NCBI GenBank assembly: GCA_017448355.1
Contig: JAFSLQ010000059.1
Span: 36,080-100,079, forward strand
Reading direction: 5' to 3'
Length of the DNA stretch: 64,000 nt
From: Clostridia bacterium
Lineage (GTDB): Bacteria > Bacillota > Clostridia > Christensenellales > Borkfalkiaceae
Shown here: piece by piece, positions 17,904 through 27,875 of the stretch
How the letters are laid out: every line of letters starts with the position of its first letter
Position numbering within the stretch: the first letter of the stretch is position 1
Notes under the pieces: generated by a model
Databases searched by the model: none
What the model saw: only the letters and a program-made list of their open reading frames with translations
Told to the model about the DNA's origin: nothing
Translations under genes and position numbers: made by a program

Positions 17904-18326
17904 TCAATAATCTTCAAAGTCCGCGTTTTCGCTTTCGGAAAATAAACTATCCGAAGTTATTTTAGCGCAAGGATTTACAGGCGGGGGCGGCGGCACGGGC
18001 GGACAAGGTACGCACGACGCGGGTTTTTGCGCTTTTTGGTTGGAATTACCGTTTACGTCGACCGAAGACGGAGTTATCGCGGCGCAATTTTTAATGTTTA
18101 CGAGTATTACGTCGCCGCCGATTCGGACTATATTTTTTTCGTCAATAAAAATTTCGTTTTTGCAAAACAGCCCGATTAGTCCGCTTTTTCTGCCTTCGTT
18201 TACCACGATACCTTTAAGTATTCCGCGCGGAAATTCGAGTTTTAAGTCGGTAATTTTACCGAACGAACGCCCGTCAGCGATATTTACCACTTCTCTTTTT
18301 CTGAGTTCATTATACGATAGTATCAT
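17904..18326 (-). CDS. YlmC/YmxH family sporulation-associated PRC-barrel protein
   Basis: The N-terminal 80 residues form a PRC-barrel-like domain (LSYNELRKREVVNIADGRSFGKITDLKLE...) typical of YlmC/YmxH proteins, which are conserved in spore formers and of unknown mechanism. The 140-residue product is longer than the usual 80-90 because of a low-complexity tail with CVPCPPVPPPPPVNPC, a proline run flanked by cysteines. It lies downstream of sigG, where ylmC also sits in Bacillus, but a strong terminator separates them. Confidence 0.85.
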   Translation of the reverse strand: MILSYNELRKREVVNIADGRSFGKITDLKLEFPRGILKGIVVNEGRKSGLIGLFCKNEIFIDEKNIVRIGGDVILVNIKNCAAITPSSVDVNGNSNQKAQKPASCVPCPPVPPPPPVNPCAKITSDSLFSESENADFEDY

Positions 18327-18373
18327 ATTTTATTAATATGCAACAGCGGTTTGTCCGTATTACACCGAAAAAA

Positions 18374-18410
18374 GCACCGCCCCCGCGCGAGTTTCGCGCG
18401 GGGGCGGTGC
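18374..18410 (-). terminator. sigG terminator
   Basis: A perfect 17-bp stem (arm GCACCGCCCCCGCGCGA) with a 3-base loop, followed on the minus strand by TTTTTT. It starts 13 bp beyond the sigG stop codon. Confidence 0.92.
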
Positions 18411-18423
18411 ATAAAAGGATTGT

Positions 18424-19194
18424 CTACGCCTTTATAGCGTTTTTAATGTTAATAAGCGCGTTTTTTTCAAGCCGCGAGACTTGCGCCTGCGATATCCCTA
18501 CCGCTTCCGATATTTCAGTCTGCGTTTTGCCTTCGAAATATCTTAAATATATAATGTTTTTTTCTCTCCCTTCAAGCCCGTTCAACGCAGACTCTATCGC
18601 CACTTTATCCGACCAGTTTTCTTCGGTGTTTTTGCTATCGCCTATCTGGTCAAGAAGCAGCAGTTCGTCGCCGTTTTTATTGTACACGGGGTCATAAAGC
18701 GACACGGTATCGGAGATTGCGTCAAGACAGTACACTACTTCGGAAAGTGCGACCTGCATTTCGGCGGCGATGCGTTCTAAACTTGCTTCTTCGTCCTTTT
18801 TTTCTATCTCCGTGCGGGTTTTAAGGATTTTATACGCCGTATCGCGTATGGAACGCGATATACGAAGTGAATTTCCGTCCCGCAAAAATCTTTTTATTTC
18901 ACCGATTATCATAGGCACGGCATAGGTAGAAAACTTGACGTTAAACTTTACGTCGAAATTGTCTATCGCCTTAATTAAACCCGTCATGCCAGCCTGAAAC
19001 ATATCGTCGGAATTATTGTTCCGCCAGAAACGCTTTATTACGGAAAGTACCAGCCGCATATTTGCGATAATAAATTCTTCGCGTGCAATTTTGTCGCCCG
19101 CCGCAATTTTAGCCAGCATTTCTACCGACTGTTTATCGGTAATTTTCGGAAGAGTTGCGGTATTAATACCGCAGATTACTACTTTATTTGCCAT
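18424..19194 (-). CDS. sigG: forespore sigma factor SigG
   Basis: SigG directs late forespore transcription. The 256-residue product begins NKVVICGINTATLP, the N-terminal block specific to SigG, followed by sigma-2 (LVLSVIKRFW...DMFQAGMTGLIKAIDNFD), VKFSTYAVPMIIGEIKRFLRD, and the sigma-4 helix-turn-helix GKTQTEISEAVGISQAQVSRLEK near the end. SigE is not in this window. The ymxH-type gene follows it. No anti-sigma recognition change can be judged by eye. Confidence 0.95.
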   Translation of the reverse strand: MANKVVICGINTATLPKITDKQSVEMLAKIAAGDKIAREEFIIANMRLVLSVIKRFWRNNNSDDMFQAGMTGLIKAIDNFDVKFNVKFSTYAVPMIIGEIKRFLRDGNSLRISRSIRDTAYKILKTRTEIEKKDEEASLERIAAEMQVALSEVVYCLDAISDTVSLYDPVYNKNGDELLLLDQIGDSKNTEENWSDKVAIESALNGLEGREKNIIYLRYFEGKTQTEISEAVGISQAQVSRLEKNALINIKNAIKA

Positions 19195-19272
19195 AAATCC
19201 TCCTTTATGTAGCCTACTTTCAAGGAAGATTATGTTAGTATTGCACTATTAAAAATTTTTATTCCGAAAATT

Positions 19273-19300
19273 AAAAAAAGGAACGTGCGTTCCTTTTTTT
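19273..19300 (-). terminator. terminator of the chaperone/hit transcript
   Basis: Symmetric hairpin AAAAAAAGGAACG / CGTTCCTTTTTTT, 8 bp after the HIT gene stop codon, with a T-run on both strands. Confidence 0.85.
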
Positions 19301-19307
19301 ATGTTTT

Positions 19308-19649
19308 TTACGCCGGTGTCCAGCCCATTTTTTGCCCCGATAAAATATGAATATGCAAGTGAAATACCGACTGCCCCGCGTCGTCGCCTTGATTTATCAC
19401 GAGACGATAGCCGTTTTCTAAGCCTAACTCTTTTACGAGTGTAGGTATCTTTTTAAAGCACTTTAACAGCATTTCCCCTTGTTTTTCCGTCATATCGGCG
19501 AGTAACTTAAAGTGGCTTTTCGGCACGCATAAGTGGTGATTTTTAGCCTTCGGGTCAATATCTTTAAAAATAACCATATCGTCGTCTTCGTAAACCTTGG
19601 TCGCGGGAATTTCGCCCTTAATTATCTTACAGAACAAACAGTCTTCCAT
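19308..19649 (-). CDS. HIT family nucleotide hydrolase (HinT-like)
   Basis: HIT proteins hydrolyse AMP-linked compounds such as aminoacyl adenylates. The 113-residue product has the CLFCKIIKGEIPA start, with a CxxC zinc half-site, FKDIDPKAKNHHLCVPK, and the triad HLHIHILSG near residue 97. Length is normal. It is the last gene of the run dnaJ-prmA-mtaB-hit, 12 bp after mtaB. GGAGA precedes the ATG. Confidence 0.95.
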   Translation of the reverse strand: MEDCLFCKIIKGEIPATKVYEDDDMVIFKDIDPKAKNHHLCVPKSHFKLLADMTEKQGEMLLKCFKKIPTLVKELGLENGYRLVINQGDDAGQSVFHLHIHILSGQKMGWTPA

Positions 19650-19661
19650 AATTTTTCTCCT

Positions 19662-20897
19662 TTAATCTATAATTTCGGCAGTCGCACCGTCAAGGTAAGC
19701 CCCGCCGACCTTTGCTTTTACAATCTTTCCCACGGGAATTTCGCCCTTAACGTATACCCTTAAATAATTTTCGGAATATCCTTCGGTGTACCCTTCTTTA
19801 AACTCTTCAGGTAAAAATTCCACCGTCTTATCTTTCATTAACGCCGCGAACTCCGCTTTAAGCCGTTTTTTAATTTCAATCAAGCGGTCAAGCCGTGATT
19901 TTTTAACTTCAAACGGCAAGTCCTGCATTTTATAAGCGGGCGTGCCTTCGCGCGGACTGAATATAAACGGGTGAATATCCGAAAACTTTACTATATCGAT
20001 AAGTGAAAGCGTGTCATTAAAGTCTTCTTCCGTTTCCGTGGGAAAGCCCGCTATAATATCGGTAGTAATCCCCGCGAGCGGGAAATATTGACGTATTAAG
20101 GCGACTTTTTCAATAAACTCTTCCCGCGTATATTTTCTGTTCATCTTTTTAAGCACGGCGTTAGAACCCGATTGCAAAGAAAGATGAAAATGCGGCGCGA
20201 AATTTTTTAACGCTTTTAAACTTTGCAAAAAGTCGCTATCTATTACCCCTACTTCCAGCGAGCCGAGCCTTATGCGAGAGTTTACACTTTTCAGGCTATT
20301 TATAAGCCCCGTAAGTCCCCCGTCGCCCTTATAATCGGAAAGGTTGATGCCGGTAATAATCGCTTCGGCGGGATTAAGCACGGAAATTTCCTTTGCCACG
20401 CTATCCGCGCTTCTACTTCTGCTTCTGCCCCTTAAATGCGGAATAATGCAATAGGTACAAAAGTTGTCGCACCCGTCCTGAACTTTTATAAACGCGCGCG
20501 CTTTTAAAGAAGTCGGTGCGGGTAATTCTTCGTAGTCCGTGCTGTTTTCCGCTATCATTACGCCCGTTCTGTCGAGTGCGGAAAGTATCGCGTTTTTATT
20601 GAAAACACCCGTAACGAGATACGCCGCCGATTTATCGGCAAAAGCCTTGTAATTTTTTTCCGCCGCGCAGCCCGTGAATATAATTTTGGCGTCAGGGCTT
20701 ATGCGTTTAATTCTACTTGCCGTCTGGCGGGATTTTTTCTCCGCTTCGGCGGTTACCGCGCAAGTATTTACTATGTACAAGTCGGCTTTTTCAAGTTTAT
20801 CCGAAACTTCATACCCGCGCGCTTTTAATCCCGATATAAGCGCGTCGCTTTCGCACTCGTTCACCTTACAGCCGAGAGTAAAAACCACCGCTTTCAT
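19662..20897 (-). CDS. mtaB: tRNA t6A37 methylthiotransferase MtaB
   Basis: MtaB is a radical SAM enzyme that converts t6A to ms2t6A at position 37 of ANN-decoding tRNAs. The 411-residue product has the UPF0004 domain with three Cys (GCKVNECES, NTCAVT, TGCAAEK), the radical SAM motif CDNFCTYC near residue 146, and a C-terminal TRAM-like region from about 345. Its start codon overlaps the prmA stop by one base, so the two are coupled. Confidence 0.95.
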   Translation of the reverse strand: MKAVVFTLGCKVNECESDALISGLKARGYEVSDKLEKADLYIVNTCAVTAEAEKKSRQTASRIKRISPDAKIIFTGCAAEKNYKAFADKSAAYLVTGVFNKNAILSALDRTGVMIAENSTDYEELPAPTSLKARAFIKVQDGCDNFCTYCIIPHLRGRSRSRSADSVAKEISVLNPAEAIITGINLSDYKGDGGLTGLINSLKSVNSRIRLGSLEVGVIDSDFLQSLKALKNFAPHFHLSLQSGSNAVLKKMNRKYTREEFIEKVALIRQYFPLAGITTDIIAGFPTETEEDFNDTLSLIDIVKFSDIHPFIFSPREGTPAYKMQDLPFEVKKSRLDRLIEIKKRLKAEFAALMKDKTVEFLPEEFKEGYTEGYSENYLRVYVKGEIPVGKIVKAKVGGAYLDGATAEIID

Positions 20898-21832
20898 TAT
20901 TTTGCACCTTTAAGCGCAATAGCCGCCCACTCGCCCTTTATCTCTTGTTCCAAAAGCGTAAAGCCTTGCGCCGTATACGCCGCGATAACTTTATCGAGTC
21001 TATCGGTAAGTATTCCCGAAAGGAGAACAACGCCGCCAGATTTTAAGTTGTTTTTTAAGCCGCTTGCAAACATAATAAGCACTTCCGCCATAATGTTTGC
21101 TACAATCACGTCGCCTTTAACGGCGTTGTCGTCGAGTAAATTTTTAAGGTACACTTCGGCATTTTTAACGCCGTTTAATTTTACGTTATGGTTTGCCGCT
21201 TCTACCGCGCACTCGTCAATATCGGTCATAATAACGTTTTTCGCGCCGAGCCGAGCCGCGGCAATCCCCAAAATTCCGCTGCCACACCCTACGTCTATCA
21301 CCGTACTGCCCGCGTTTACGTATTTTTGCAAAAGTTGTACGCACATAGAAGTAGTTTCGTGCTCGCCCGTGCCGAACGCCATATTAGAGTCTAAAAGTAC
21401 TGTCTTTTCGCCCGACTTCGGCGTGTAATCTATCCATTTCGGAACGACGGTTATGCCGCCGATATGTATGGGCTTAAAATTTTCCTTCCATTTTTCGCGC
21501 CAGAAATCCCCGTCGATTTCTTCTTCTTTTACTGTAAGCGAACCTAAATCGAAAGGCGAATTTTCTTTTAACGCTTTTAGTGCGGCGTTAATATCTGCAA
21601 GTTTTTGCGCCTTTTCGGAAATTTTAACGTAGCCTTTAACCGTAACCGTTTTGCTTTGGGAATAAATACTATCGTCGGCATAATCCCAACTTTTGCCCGC
21701 GTTTTCAAGGTCAATTACGTCCTGAACGTCGGAGACGGAAATGCCGCCGTCCGCAAATTCCGAAAGTGCGTCCGCAATAAGTTCCGCGCCTAAATGTGTG
21801 GTTTCTACCGTAATTTCTATATAATCTTTCAT
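20897..21832 (-). CDS. prmA: ribosomal protein L11 methyltransferase
   Basis: PrmA trimethylates lysines of ribosomal protein L11. The 311-residue product has an N-terminal substrate-recognition domain and a SAM-binding domain with AFGTGEHETTSMC near 175, VIDVGCGSGILGIAAARLGA near 195, and IVANIMAEV (NPPY-like site, here ANI). The order dnaJ-prmA-mtaB is widely conserved in Firmicutes. It starts 1 bp after dnaJ ends. Confidence 0.96.
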   Translation of the reverse strand: MKDYIEITVETTHLGAELIADALSEFADGGISVSDVQDVIDLENAGKSWDYADDSIYSQSKTVTVKGYVKISEKAQKLADINAALKALKENSPFDLGSLTVKEEEIDGDFWREKWKENFKPIHIGGITVVPKWIDYTPKSGEKTVLLDSNMAFGTGEHETTSMCVQLLQKYVNAGSTVIDVGCGSGILGIAAARLGAKNVIMTDIDECAVEAANHNVKLNGVKNAEVYLKNLLDDNAVKGDVIVANIMAEVLIMFASGLKNNLKSGGVVLLSGILTDRLDKVIAAYTAQGFTLLEQEIKGEWAAIALKGAK

Positions 21833-21833
21833 A

Positions 21834-22961
21834 TTAATAGGGGTCTTTGCCGTACATAGACTGCATATTGTCCGAATACTGTTTCATTTTCGGGCATTGT
21901 TTTATTTCGGTATTGTCGTCAAGGTCGTTAAGCGCGGACTTTTGCGCTTTGCTTAGTTTTGTCGGTATCTCGACAACCGTTTCTATGTAAAGGTCGCCCG
22001 TACCGCGCTGGGTTTTGATACCCTTGCCGCGCACGAAAAACACCTTGCCGCTTTGCGTGCCTTCGGGTATAGTGTATTCCATAACTTCGTCTATAAGCGG
22101 GATTTTCACTTTGCCGCCGAGCGCCGCCGTCTTAACGCTAATCGGCACGCTGACGTATAAATCGAAGTTTTTGCGTCTGAAAATCTTACTCGGTTCTACC
22201 TTTATTACGACTATAAGGTCGCCCGCTTCGCCGCCCGTCGTCGACGCTTCGCCGAAGCCGACTTTCCTTAAATAACTCCCCGTATCCGCGCCCGCGGGAA
22301 TATTAAGGGAAACTTTTGTCGCCGCACGGGTATAACCCTTGCCCTTACAGTCGGGACAAGCGTCTAAAATCTTTCTGCCCGTTCCCCCGCAATCGGGACA
22401 GGGACGAACGGTTTGCGAACGGAAAAATCCGTTGGTCGAAGTATACACAACCTGACCCGTGCCGCCGCACTTATCGCAGGTTTTATACGCTGTGCCGCCC
22501 TTTGCGCCCGTGCCGTTACAAGCCTTGCACGGTTCGTTTCTGTTATAGACTACTTCTCTTACGCAACCTTTTGCCGCGTCGAGAAAGGAAAGAGATATTT
22601 CGATGGTAATATCGTCGCCCTTAACCTTGGTTTGCGCCTTGCGCCTTCCGCCGCCGAATCCCCCGAATATATCCCCGAAAATATCGCCGAAGTCGGAAAA
22701 ACCCGAAAATCCCGCGCCGCCTGCGCCGCCAAAACCGCCCATATTCGGGTGTTCCTGCTGAAAATCGTACTCTTTTCTGCGTTTTTCGTCGGATAAGACT
22801 TCGTTCGCTTCGTTTATTTCCTTAAATTTTTCCGCAGCGGCACTGTCGCCCGGATGCAAATCGGGGTGATATTTTTTGACGAGATTTCTATACGCTTTTT
22901 TTATGTCGTCCTGCGTTGCGTTTTTGTCTACGCCCAAAGTTTCGTAATAATTTTTAGCCAT
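21834..22961 (-). CDS. dnaJ: chaperone DnaJ
   Basis: Hsp40 co-chaperone that delivers substrates to DnaK and stimulates its ATPase. The 375-residue product has the J domain with HPD in KKYHPDLHP (residues about 30-38), a G/F-rich stretch at 75-105, four CxxCxGxG zinc repeats between 140 and 210, and a C-terminal substrate-binding region. About 100 bp and a hairpin separate it from dnaK. Confidence 0.98.
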   Translation of the reverse strand: MAKNYYETLGVDKNATQDDIKKAYRNLVKKYHPDLHPGDSAAAEKFKEINEANEVLSDEKRRKEYDFQQEHPNMGGFGGAGGAGFSGFSDFGDIFGDIFGGFGGGRRKAQTKVKGDDITIEISLSFLDAAKGCVREVVYNRNEPCKACNGTGAKGGTAYKTCDKCGGTGQVVYTSTNGFFRSQTVRPCPDCGGTGRKILDACPDCKGKGYTRAATKVSLNIPAGADTGSYLRKVGFGEASTTGGEAGDLIVVIKVEPSKIFRRKNFDLYVSVPISVKTAALGGKVKIPLIDEVMEYTIPEGTQSGKVFFVRGKGIKTQRGTGDLYIETVVEIPTKLSKAQKSALNDLDDNTEIKQCPKMKQYSDNMQSMYGKDPY

Positions 22962-22998
22962 AATTTACCTTTTTAAGACGTTTTACTATAAATGCGTT

Positions 22999-23027
22999 GA
23001 ACTGAAAGGCAAAATGCCTTTCAGTTC
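22999..23027 (-). other. hairpin between dnaK and dnaJ
   Basis: Perfect 13-bp arms (GAACTGAAAGGCA) around AAA. No U-run follows, so it more likely trims or stabilises the mRNA, or attenuates transcription, than ends it fully. Confidence 0.65.
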
Positions 23028-23059
23028 CGCACCTAACATAATATTATGTTTTCTATTAA

Positions 23060-24859
23060 TTAATTTTGGTGGAATTCGGTATCGCCAGCGCCCGCGTTAC
23101 CCGCGTCGCCGCCGGGGTTTTGACCTTGCGCCTGCTGATAAATCTTCGCAAACACGCTCTGAGATGCATTCGAAAGATTTTCAAACGCTTTATCCATACG
23201 GTCTTTGTCGTTACTCTCTAACTCAGTTTTTGCGGTCTTTATCTCTTCTTCGAGTTTAGCCTTGTCTTCTGCGGAAACCTTATCGCCCAAATCTTTCAGC
23301 GTTTTTTCAACGGTGAAAATCATACCGTCGAGTTTATTGTGCGAATCAACGCCTTCTTTACGCTTTTTGTCTTCTTCTTCGTACTGCTTTGCTTCGTTTA
23401 CAGCCTTATTTATATCCGCTTCGGAAAGGTTACTTGACGCGGTGATTGTAATGTTCTGCGATTTGCCCGTGCCTAAGTCTTTTGCCGAAACGTTGACTAT
23501 GCCGTTCGCGTCGATATCGAAGGTAACTTCTATCTGCGGTACTCCGCGCGGAGCGGGTGCGATGCCCGTAAGTTCAAAACGCCCGAGAGTTTTGTTATCC
23601 TTTGCGAACTCTCTTTCGCCCTGCAAGATATGAATATCGACTTGCGTCTGATTATCCGCCGCGGTAGAAAATACCTGCGATTTTTTGACGGGGATAGTGG
23701 TGTTTCTTTCGATAAGTTTGGTGCATACACCGCCCAAAGTTTCGATACCCAAAGAAAGCGGGGTTACGTCGAGTAACAATACGTCTTTAACTTCGCCGGA
23801 AAGTACGCCGCCCTGGATTGCCGCACCGATTGCAACGCATTCGTCAGGGTTGATGCCCTTAAAGGGTTCTTTGCCCGTTATCTTTCTCACTTCGTCGATA
23901 ACCGCGGGAATACGGGTAGAACCGCCGACCAAAATAACTTTATCTATATCGGAATATGAAAGTTTAGCGTCTTCCATAGCCTTTTTCATCGGAATAACGG
24001 TCGCTTCGACTAAATCCGCCGTCATTGCGTCGAATTTTTGTTTAGTTAAGTCTACGTCCAAATGTTTAGGACCTGTCGCGTCCGCGGTAATAAAGGGAAG
24101 GTTAATGTTAGTCTTACTCATACCCGAAAGTTCGATTTTCGCCTTTTCCGCCGCTTCCTTTAACCTTTGCATAGCGAGTTTATCGCCCGATAAATCAATG
24201 CCTTCTTTTGCTTTGAATTCGGAAACCAAATAGTCCATAATACGTTTATCGAAGTCGTCGCCGCCAAGCATATTGTTGCCGTGAGTTGCCAAAACTTCGA
24301 ATACGCCGTCGCCTATTTCCATAATAGAAACGTCGAACGTGCCGCCGCCAAGGTCGTAGATTATAACTTTTTGAGTTTTGCCTTCTTTATCGAGTCCGTA
24401 AGAAAGTGCCGCCGCCGTCGGTTCGTTGATGATACGAAGAACGTTTAAGCCCGCAATCTTGCCTGCGTCCTTGGTTGCCTGACGCTGGCTGTCGGTAAAG
24501 TAAGCCGGGCAAGTAATAACCGCGTCGGTTACCGTGCCGCCGAGATATGCTTCCGCGTCCTTTTTGAGTTTAGAAAGTATCATCGCGGAAATTTCCTGCG
24601 GAGTGTAGTTTTTGCCGTCTATGTTGACTTTATAGTCTGAACCCATATGACGCTTAATGGAAGAAACCGTTCTGTCGGGGTTAGAAACCGCCTGACGTTT
24701 TGCGACCTGACCTACAAGTCTTTCGCCGTCCTTTTGAAATCCCACGACGGAAGGCGTAGTTCTCGAACCTTCCGCGTTTGCTATAACCACAGGTTCGCCG
24801 TTTTCCATAACGGCGACGCAAGAGTTTGTTGTACCTAAGTCAATACCTATCGTTTTCAT
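23060..24859 (-). CDS. dnaK: chaperone DnaK
   Basis: Hsp70. The 599-residue product has the ATPase domain with [12 protein letters not shown] at the start, [13 protein letters not shown] near 140 and [10 protein letters not shown] near 168, the linker [14 protein letters not shown] near 360, the peptide-binding domain, and a short lid ending [12 protein letters not shown]. The tail differs from the common EEVDK type. It is the third gene of hrcA-grpE-dnaK, under CIRCE. Confidence 0.99.
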   Translation of the reverse strand: MKTIGIDLGTTNSCVAVMENGEPVVIANAEGSRTTPSVVGFQKDGERLVGQVAKRQAVSNPDRTVSSIKRHMGSDYKVNIDGKNYTPQEISAMILSKLKKDAEAYLGGTVTDAVITCPAYFTDSQRQATKDAGKIAGLNVLRIINEPTAAALSYGLDKEGKTQKVIIYDLGGGTFDVSIMEIGDGVFEVLATHGNNMLGGDDFDKRIMDYLVSEFKAKEGIDLSGDKLAMQRLKEAAEKAKIELSGMSKTNINLPFITADATGPKHLDVDLTKQKFDAMTADLVEATVIPMKKAMEDAKLSYSDIDKVILVGGSTRIPAVIDEVRKITGKEPFKGINPDECVAIGAAIQGGVLSGEVKDVLLLDVTPLSLGIETLGGVCTKLIERNTTIPVKKSQVFSTAADNQTQVDIHILQGEREFAKDNKTLGRFELTGIAPAPRGVPQIEVTFDIDANGIVNVSAKDLGTGKSQNITITASSNLSEADINKAVNEAKQYEEEDKKRKEGVDSHNKLDGMIFTVEKTLKDLGDKVSAEDKAKLEEEIKTAKTELESNDKDRMDKAFENLSNASQSVFAKIYQQAQGQNPGGDAGNAGAGDTEFHQN

Positions 24860-24889
24860 AATTAAAAATCTCCTTGTTGAAAAAATATT

Positions 24890-25387
24890 TTATTTGACTA
24901 CGCTGACCTTCGCGTATCTTATAATCTTATCTTTTAATTTGTATCCCTTCTCGAATACCTGTTTTACCGTTTCACTCTCATCGTTTTCGCCTTTTTCCAC
25001 CTGCATAACCGCTTCCGCAATGTTGGGGTCGAACTTTTCGCCGATGGGATTGATTTCTTCAATTTCAAGCGAGTTAAGAGTTTCGTCGAACTTACGTTTT
25101 ATCGCTTCTATCCCCGCCTGAGTTTTTTCGTCAAGCCCCAAACCTTTCGCCCTGTCGAGAGTGTCGCCGACGACTAAAATTTTAAGCACAACGCTTGCTA
25201 TTCCTTCGTTAAAAGCGTCCTGCCAGAGTTTTGCGTTGCGCTTTTTATAATTGTCGAATTCCGCTACGTTTCTAACCCACTTGTCTTTATAATCGTCCGC
25301 CTGTTTTTTTGCTTCCGAAAGTTCCGCTTTAAGTTTTTCCGTCTCTTCCGCGACTTCGGGTTTTTTCTTCGTCTTTTTCTCGTCCAT
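24890..25387 (-). CDS. grpE: nucleotide exchange factor GrpE
   Basis: GrpE releases ADP from DnaK. The 165-residue product has a charged coiled-coil N-terminus (about 1-60), then WVRNVAEFDNYKKR, a variant of the family's RxxAExxNyrkR, and the C-terminal beta domain with GEKFDPNIAEAVMQVE and GYKLKDKIIRYAKVSV. It lies between hrcA and dnaK, spacing 12 and 30 bp. Confidence 0.97.
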   Translation of the reverse strand: MDEKKTKKKPEVAEETEKLKAELSEAKKQADDYKDKWVRNVAEFDNYKKRNAKLWQDAFNEGIASVVLKILVVGDTLDRAKGLGLDEKTQAGIEAIKRKFDETLNSLEIEEINPIGEKFDPNIAEAVMQVEKGENDESETVKQVFEKGYKLKDKIIRYAKVSVVK

Positions 25388-25399
25388 TATATATATCCT

Positions 25400-26422
25400 T
25401 TACTTTTTATTCTCCAAAATGTCTTCAAGCACCTTGCCGACGCCCTTTAAGACCGACACGACTTTCTGATAATCCATACGAAGCGGACCTATAACGCCGT
25501 AAGTCCCCACTTTTACCCCGCTTGCGGAATAGGTCGCGGAAACTATCGAACAGTCTTTCGGCACGTCTTCGCTTTCGCCGCCTATCTTGATGTTTATCTC
25601 GATATCTTCGTTGCCGCCGTCAAGTAATTCGCAAAGTTTATCTTTACTCGTTACGACCGACAAAAAATTTCTCATCTTTTCGCCGTCGCTCGCTTCGGAG
25701 TGGTCGAGAATTTTGTCTTCGCCCTTTATAACTACGTCCGCTTTATCGCGTTCCACGTACTCTTCGATAGCATCCATAACCCCGTCGAAAATCTCGCGGT
25801 AATCGGCAAACTCTTCGCACACGGCTTTGCCCACGGCAAGAACTTCGTCAAGCGCCTTTCCCTCTAACGCCTTAAAGATTATCCTGCCCGCGTCCGCAAT
25901 CTCCGCGTCCGTCATACTTTCGGGAATTTCAATGAATTTATCGCGTATAAGCGTGTTCTCGGTAACGACTAAAAGTAGCGCCTGGTTCGGCTTAAACCTG
26001 AAAATCTCTATCTTGACGATTTTTTCTTTACCGCTGTGCGACGACACCGCAACAGACGTGTAGTTTGTAAGTTCGCTTATAACCTTAACGGCGTTATTTA
26101 CAACCGTTTCCATACTGTCAACGTGGCTTGTAAACGCCGCGCGGATAAGCCCCGTCTCTTCCCGCGTTAATTTACTTTTGTCCATAAGTTCGGTAACGTA
26201 AAGCCTATACGCGTCAATAGAAGGCACTCTTCCGCTCGAAGTATGAAGTTGGTTAAGATACCCCATTTCTTCAAGCCCCGCAAGTTCCGACCTGACCGTC
26301 GCCGAAGATATCCCCGGCATATACTTTTCGGTAATACTCTTACTCGAAACGGGTTGCGCCGTAGAGATATAATCGTCCACGACGTATTGAAGTATCTTCT
26401 TTTTTCTTTCGGAAAGTTTCAT
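25400..26422 (-). CDS. hrcA: heat-inducible repressor HrcA
   Basis: HrcA binds CIRCE and represses the groESL and dnaK operons. The 340-residue product begins MKLSERKKKILQYVVDDYI, has a winged-helix with SSATVRSELAGLEEMGYLNQLHTSSGRVPS (residues 45-75), and ends with GVIGPLRMDYQKVVSVL, a conserved HrcA block. I place the start at 26420-26422, preceded by AAAGGTAAAGG, since a longer frame to 26476 would overlap the operator at 26457-26483. First gene of the class I heat-shock operon. Confidence 0.96.
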   Translation of the reverse strand: MKLSERKKKILQYVVDDYISTAQPVSSKSITEKYMPGISSATVRSELAGLEEMGYLNQLHTSSGRVPSIDAYRLYVTELMDKSKLTREETGLIRAAFTSHVDSMETVVNNAVKVISELTNYTSVAVSSHSGKEKIVKIEIFRFKPNQALLLVVTENTLIRDKFIEIPESMTDAEIADAGRIIFKALEGKALDEVLAVGKAVCEEFADYREIFDGVMDAIEEYVERDKADVVIKGEDKILDHSEASDGEKMRNFLSVVTSKDKLCELLDGGNEDIEINIKIGGESEDVPKDCSIVSATYSASGVKVGTYGVIGPLRMDYQKVVSVLKGVGKVLEDILENKK

Positions 26423-26456
26423 TACCTTTACCTTTGGCAATATTAAAAGTTTTTTG

Positions 26457-26483
26457 TTAGCACTCTTAACCGCCAACTGCTAA
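26457..26483 (-). promoter_or_regulatory. CIRCE operator of hrcA-grpE-dnaK
   Basis: TTAGCACTC, nine bases, AACTGCTAA. The left half is perfect; the right half departs from GAGTGCTAA at two positions, so it is weaker than the groESL copy. Confidence 0.9.
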
Positions 26484-26494
26484 CTTTTGAATAA

Positions 26495-26524
26495 ATTGTA
26501 CTCTTATTATCCGCCTTTGTCAAG
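26495..26524 (-). promoter_or_regulatory. hrcA operon promoter
   Basis: Minus-strand TTGACA, 18 bases or 17 by alternative phasing, TACAAT, directly upstream of CIRCE. Confidence 0.8.
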
Positions 26525-26564
26525 GGTTTTACGCAAACATTTTCAAAATATTTTTTAAAAAGAA

Positions 26565-26592
26565 AAAACCCTTTATATTTTCAAAGGGTTTT
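26565..26592 (-). terminator. proA terminator
   Basis: AAAACCCTTT / AAAGGGTTTT with an 8-base loop, then TTTTTTC on the minus strand, 24 bp past the proA stop. Confidence 0.88.
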
Positions 26593-26615
26593 AGAATAAA
26601 TCGTCTGTTTTTAAC

Positions 26616-27875
26616 TTATTTTCTAACCGCACCGTTGCCGAAAACGGTATATTTTGTCGTGGTTAAAGCGTCAAGCCCCATAGGACCGCGCGCGTGAAGT
26701 TTTTGAGTTGAAATACCTATTTCCGCGCCCAAGCCGAAAACAAATCCGTCCGAAAAGCGTGTCGACGCATTATGGTAAACACACGCGGAATCTATCGAGT
26801 TTAAAAACTTTTCGGCGTTAGTTAAACTTTCGGTGATTATCGCTTCCGAGTGGCGGGTAGAGTGTTCGTTGATGTGACTAATCGCGCTTTCAAGACAATC
26901 CACTACTTTTACGGAAATAATCGCGTCGCCGTACTCGGTGTAAAAATCTTCGCTTGTCGCAGGAACGATGTTTTTCTTGCCGTCAAGAATTTTAAGACTT
27001 TGCTTATCACAGCGCATTTCGACCTTTTTTTCGGAAAGTCTGTCGTAAATAAGCGGCAAAACATTTTCCGCAATTTTCTCGTGAATAACAAGCGATTCGC
27101 AGGCGTTGCACACGCTGTAACGCTGGGTTTTGGCGTTAAAAATAACGTTCGCCGCCATTTCGGGATTTGCAAACTCGTCCACGTAAACGTGGCAGTTGCC
27201 CGTTCCCGTCTCTATAATCGGGATTGTGGAATTTTCCACCGCGGCTTTTATAAGCCCCGCACCGCCGCGCGGAATAAGAAGGTCGACGTACTTATTTAAG
27301 CGCATAAACGCCGCCGCGGTTTCACGCGAAGTGTCTTCGATTAAACTCACCGCGTTTTCATTAATGCCGCTTGCCTTTAATGCCGCACGCAAAATTTTTA
27401 CTATCGCGGCGTTAGAGTTTATCGCGTCGCTTCCGCCCTTTAATATCACCGCGTTTTTGGTCTTTAACGAAAGTCCGAAGGCGTCCGCCGCGACGTTCGG
27501 GCGCGATTCGAATATCATCCCGACAACCCCGAACGGCACTTTCTTTTTAACGACTTTTATGCCCTGTTCTTTGTTTTCGTACTCGTAAACCGTTTCGCCG
27601 ACGGGACTATGTAGCGTTGCAATCTGTTCTAAGCCTTCGGCGATGGAATTTATAACGCCGTCCGATAGCGTAAGCCTATCAATAAACGCGTCGGAAAGCT
27701 CTTTTTCTTTGGCGTTTTTAATATCCGCCGCGTTTGCCGCTTTTAAATATTCGGCGTTTTCTCTAAGCAATCTTGCCGCCGTTTTAAGTGCGGTATCTAT
27801 CGTGCTTTCGGACGTTTTTAAAAGACTTGCCGCCGCTTCTTTCGCTTTTTCACCCAAAGTGATTAAATCAATCAT
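26616..27875 (-). CDS. proA: gamma-glutamyl phosphate reductase
   Basis: ProA reduces gamma-glutamyl phosphate to glutamate semialdehyde with NADPH in proline synthesis. The 419-residue product has GVVGMIFESRPNVAADAFGLSLKTKNAVILKGGSDAI-type sequence in two parts, the catalytic Cys in YSVCNACESL near 255, and RGPMGLDALTTTKY near the end. The true start is ATG at 27873-27875, overlapping the upstream gene by 8 bp. No proB is adjacent, which is unusual for a proline locus. Confidence 0.95.
   Translation of the reverse strand: MIDLITLGEKAKEAAASLLKTSESTIDTALKTAARLLRENAEYLKAANAADIKNAKEKELSDAFIDRLTLSDGVINSIAEGLEQIATLHSPVGETVYEYENKEQGIKVVKKKVPFGVVGMIFESRPNVAADAFGLSLKTKNAVILKGGSDAINSNAAIVKILRAALKASGINENAVSLIEDTSRETAAAFMRLNKYVDLLIPRGGAGLIKAAVENSTIPIIETGTGNCHVYVDEFANPEMAANVIFNAKTQRYSVCNACESLVIHEKIAENVLPLIYDRLSEKKVEMRCDKQSLKILDGKKNIVPATSEDFYTEYGDAIISVKVVDCLESAISHINEHSTRHSEAIITESLTNAEKFLNSIDSACVYHNASTRFSDGFVFGLGAEIGISTQKLHARGPMGLDALTTTKYTVFGNGAVRK

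Noticed and set aside
26423-26476. N-terminal extension of HrcA
   Set aside because: It would overlap the CIRCE operator; a start with a ribosome site at 26422 matches the family N-terminus.
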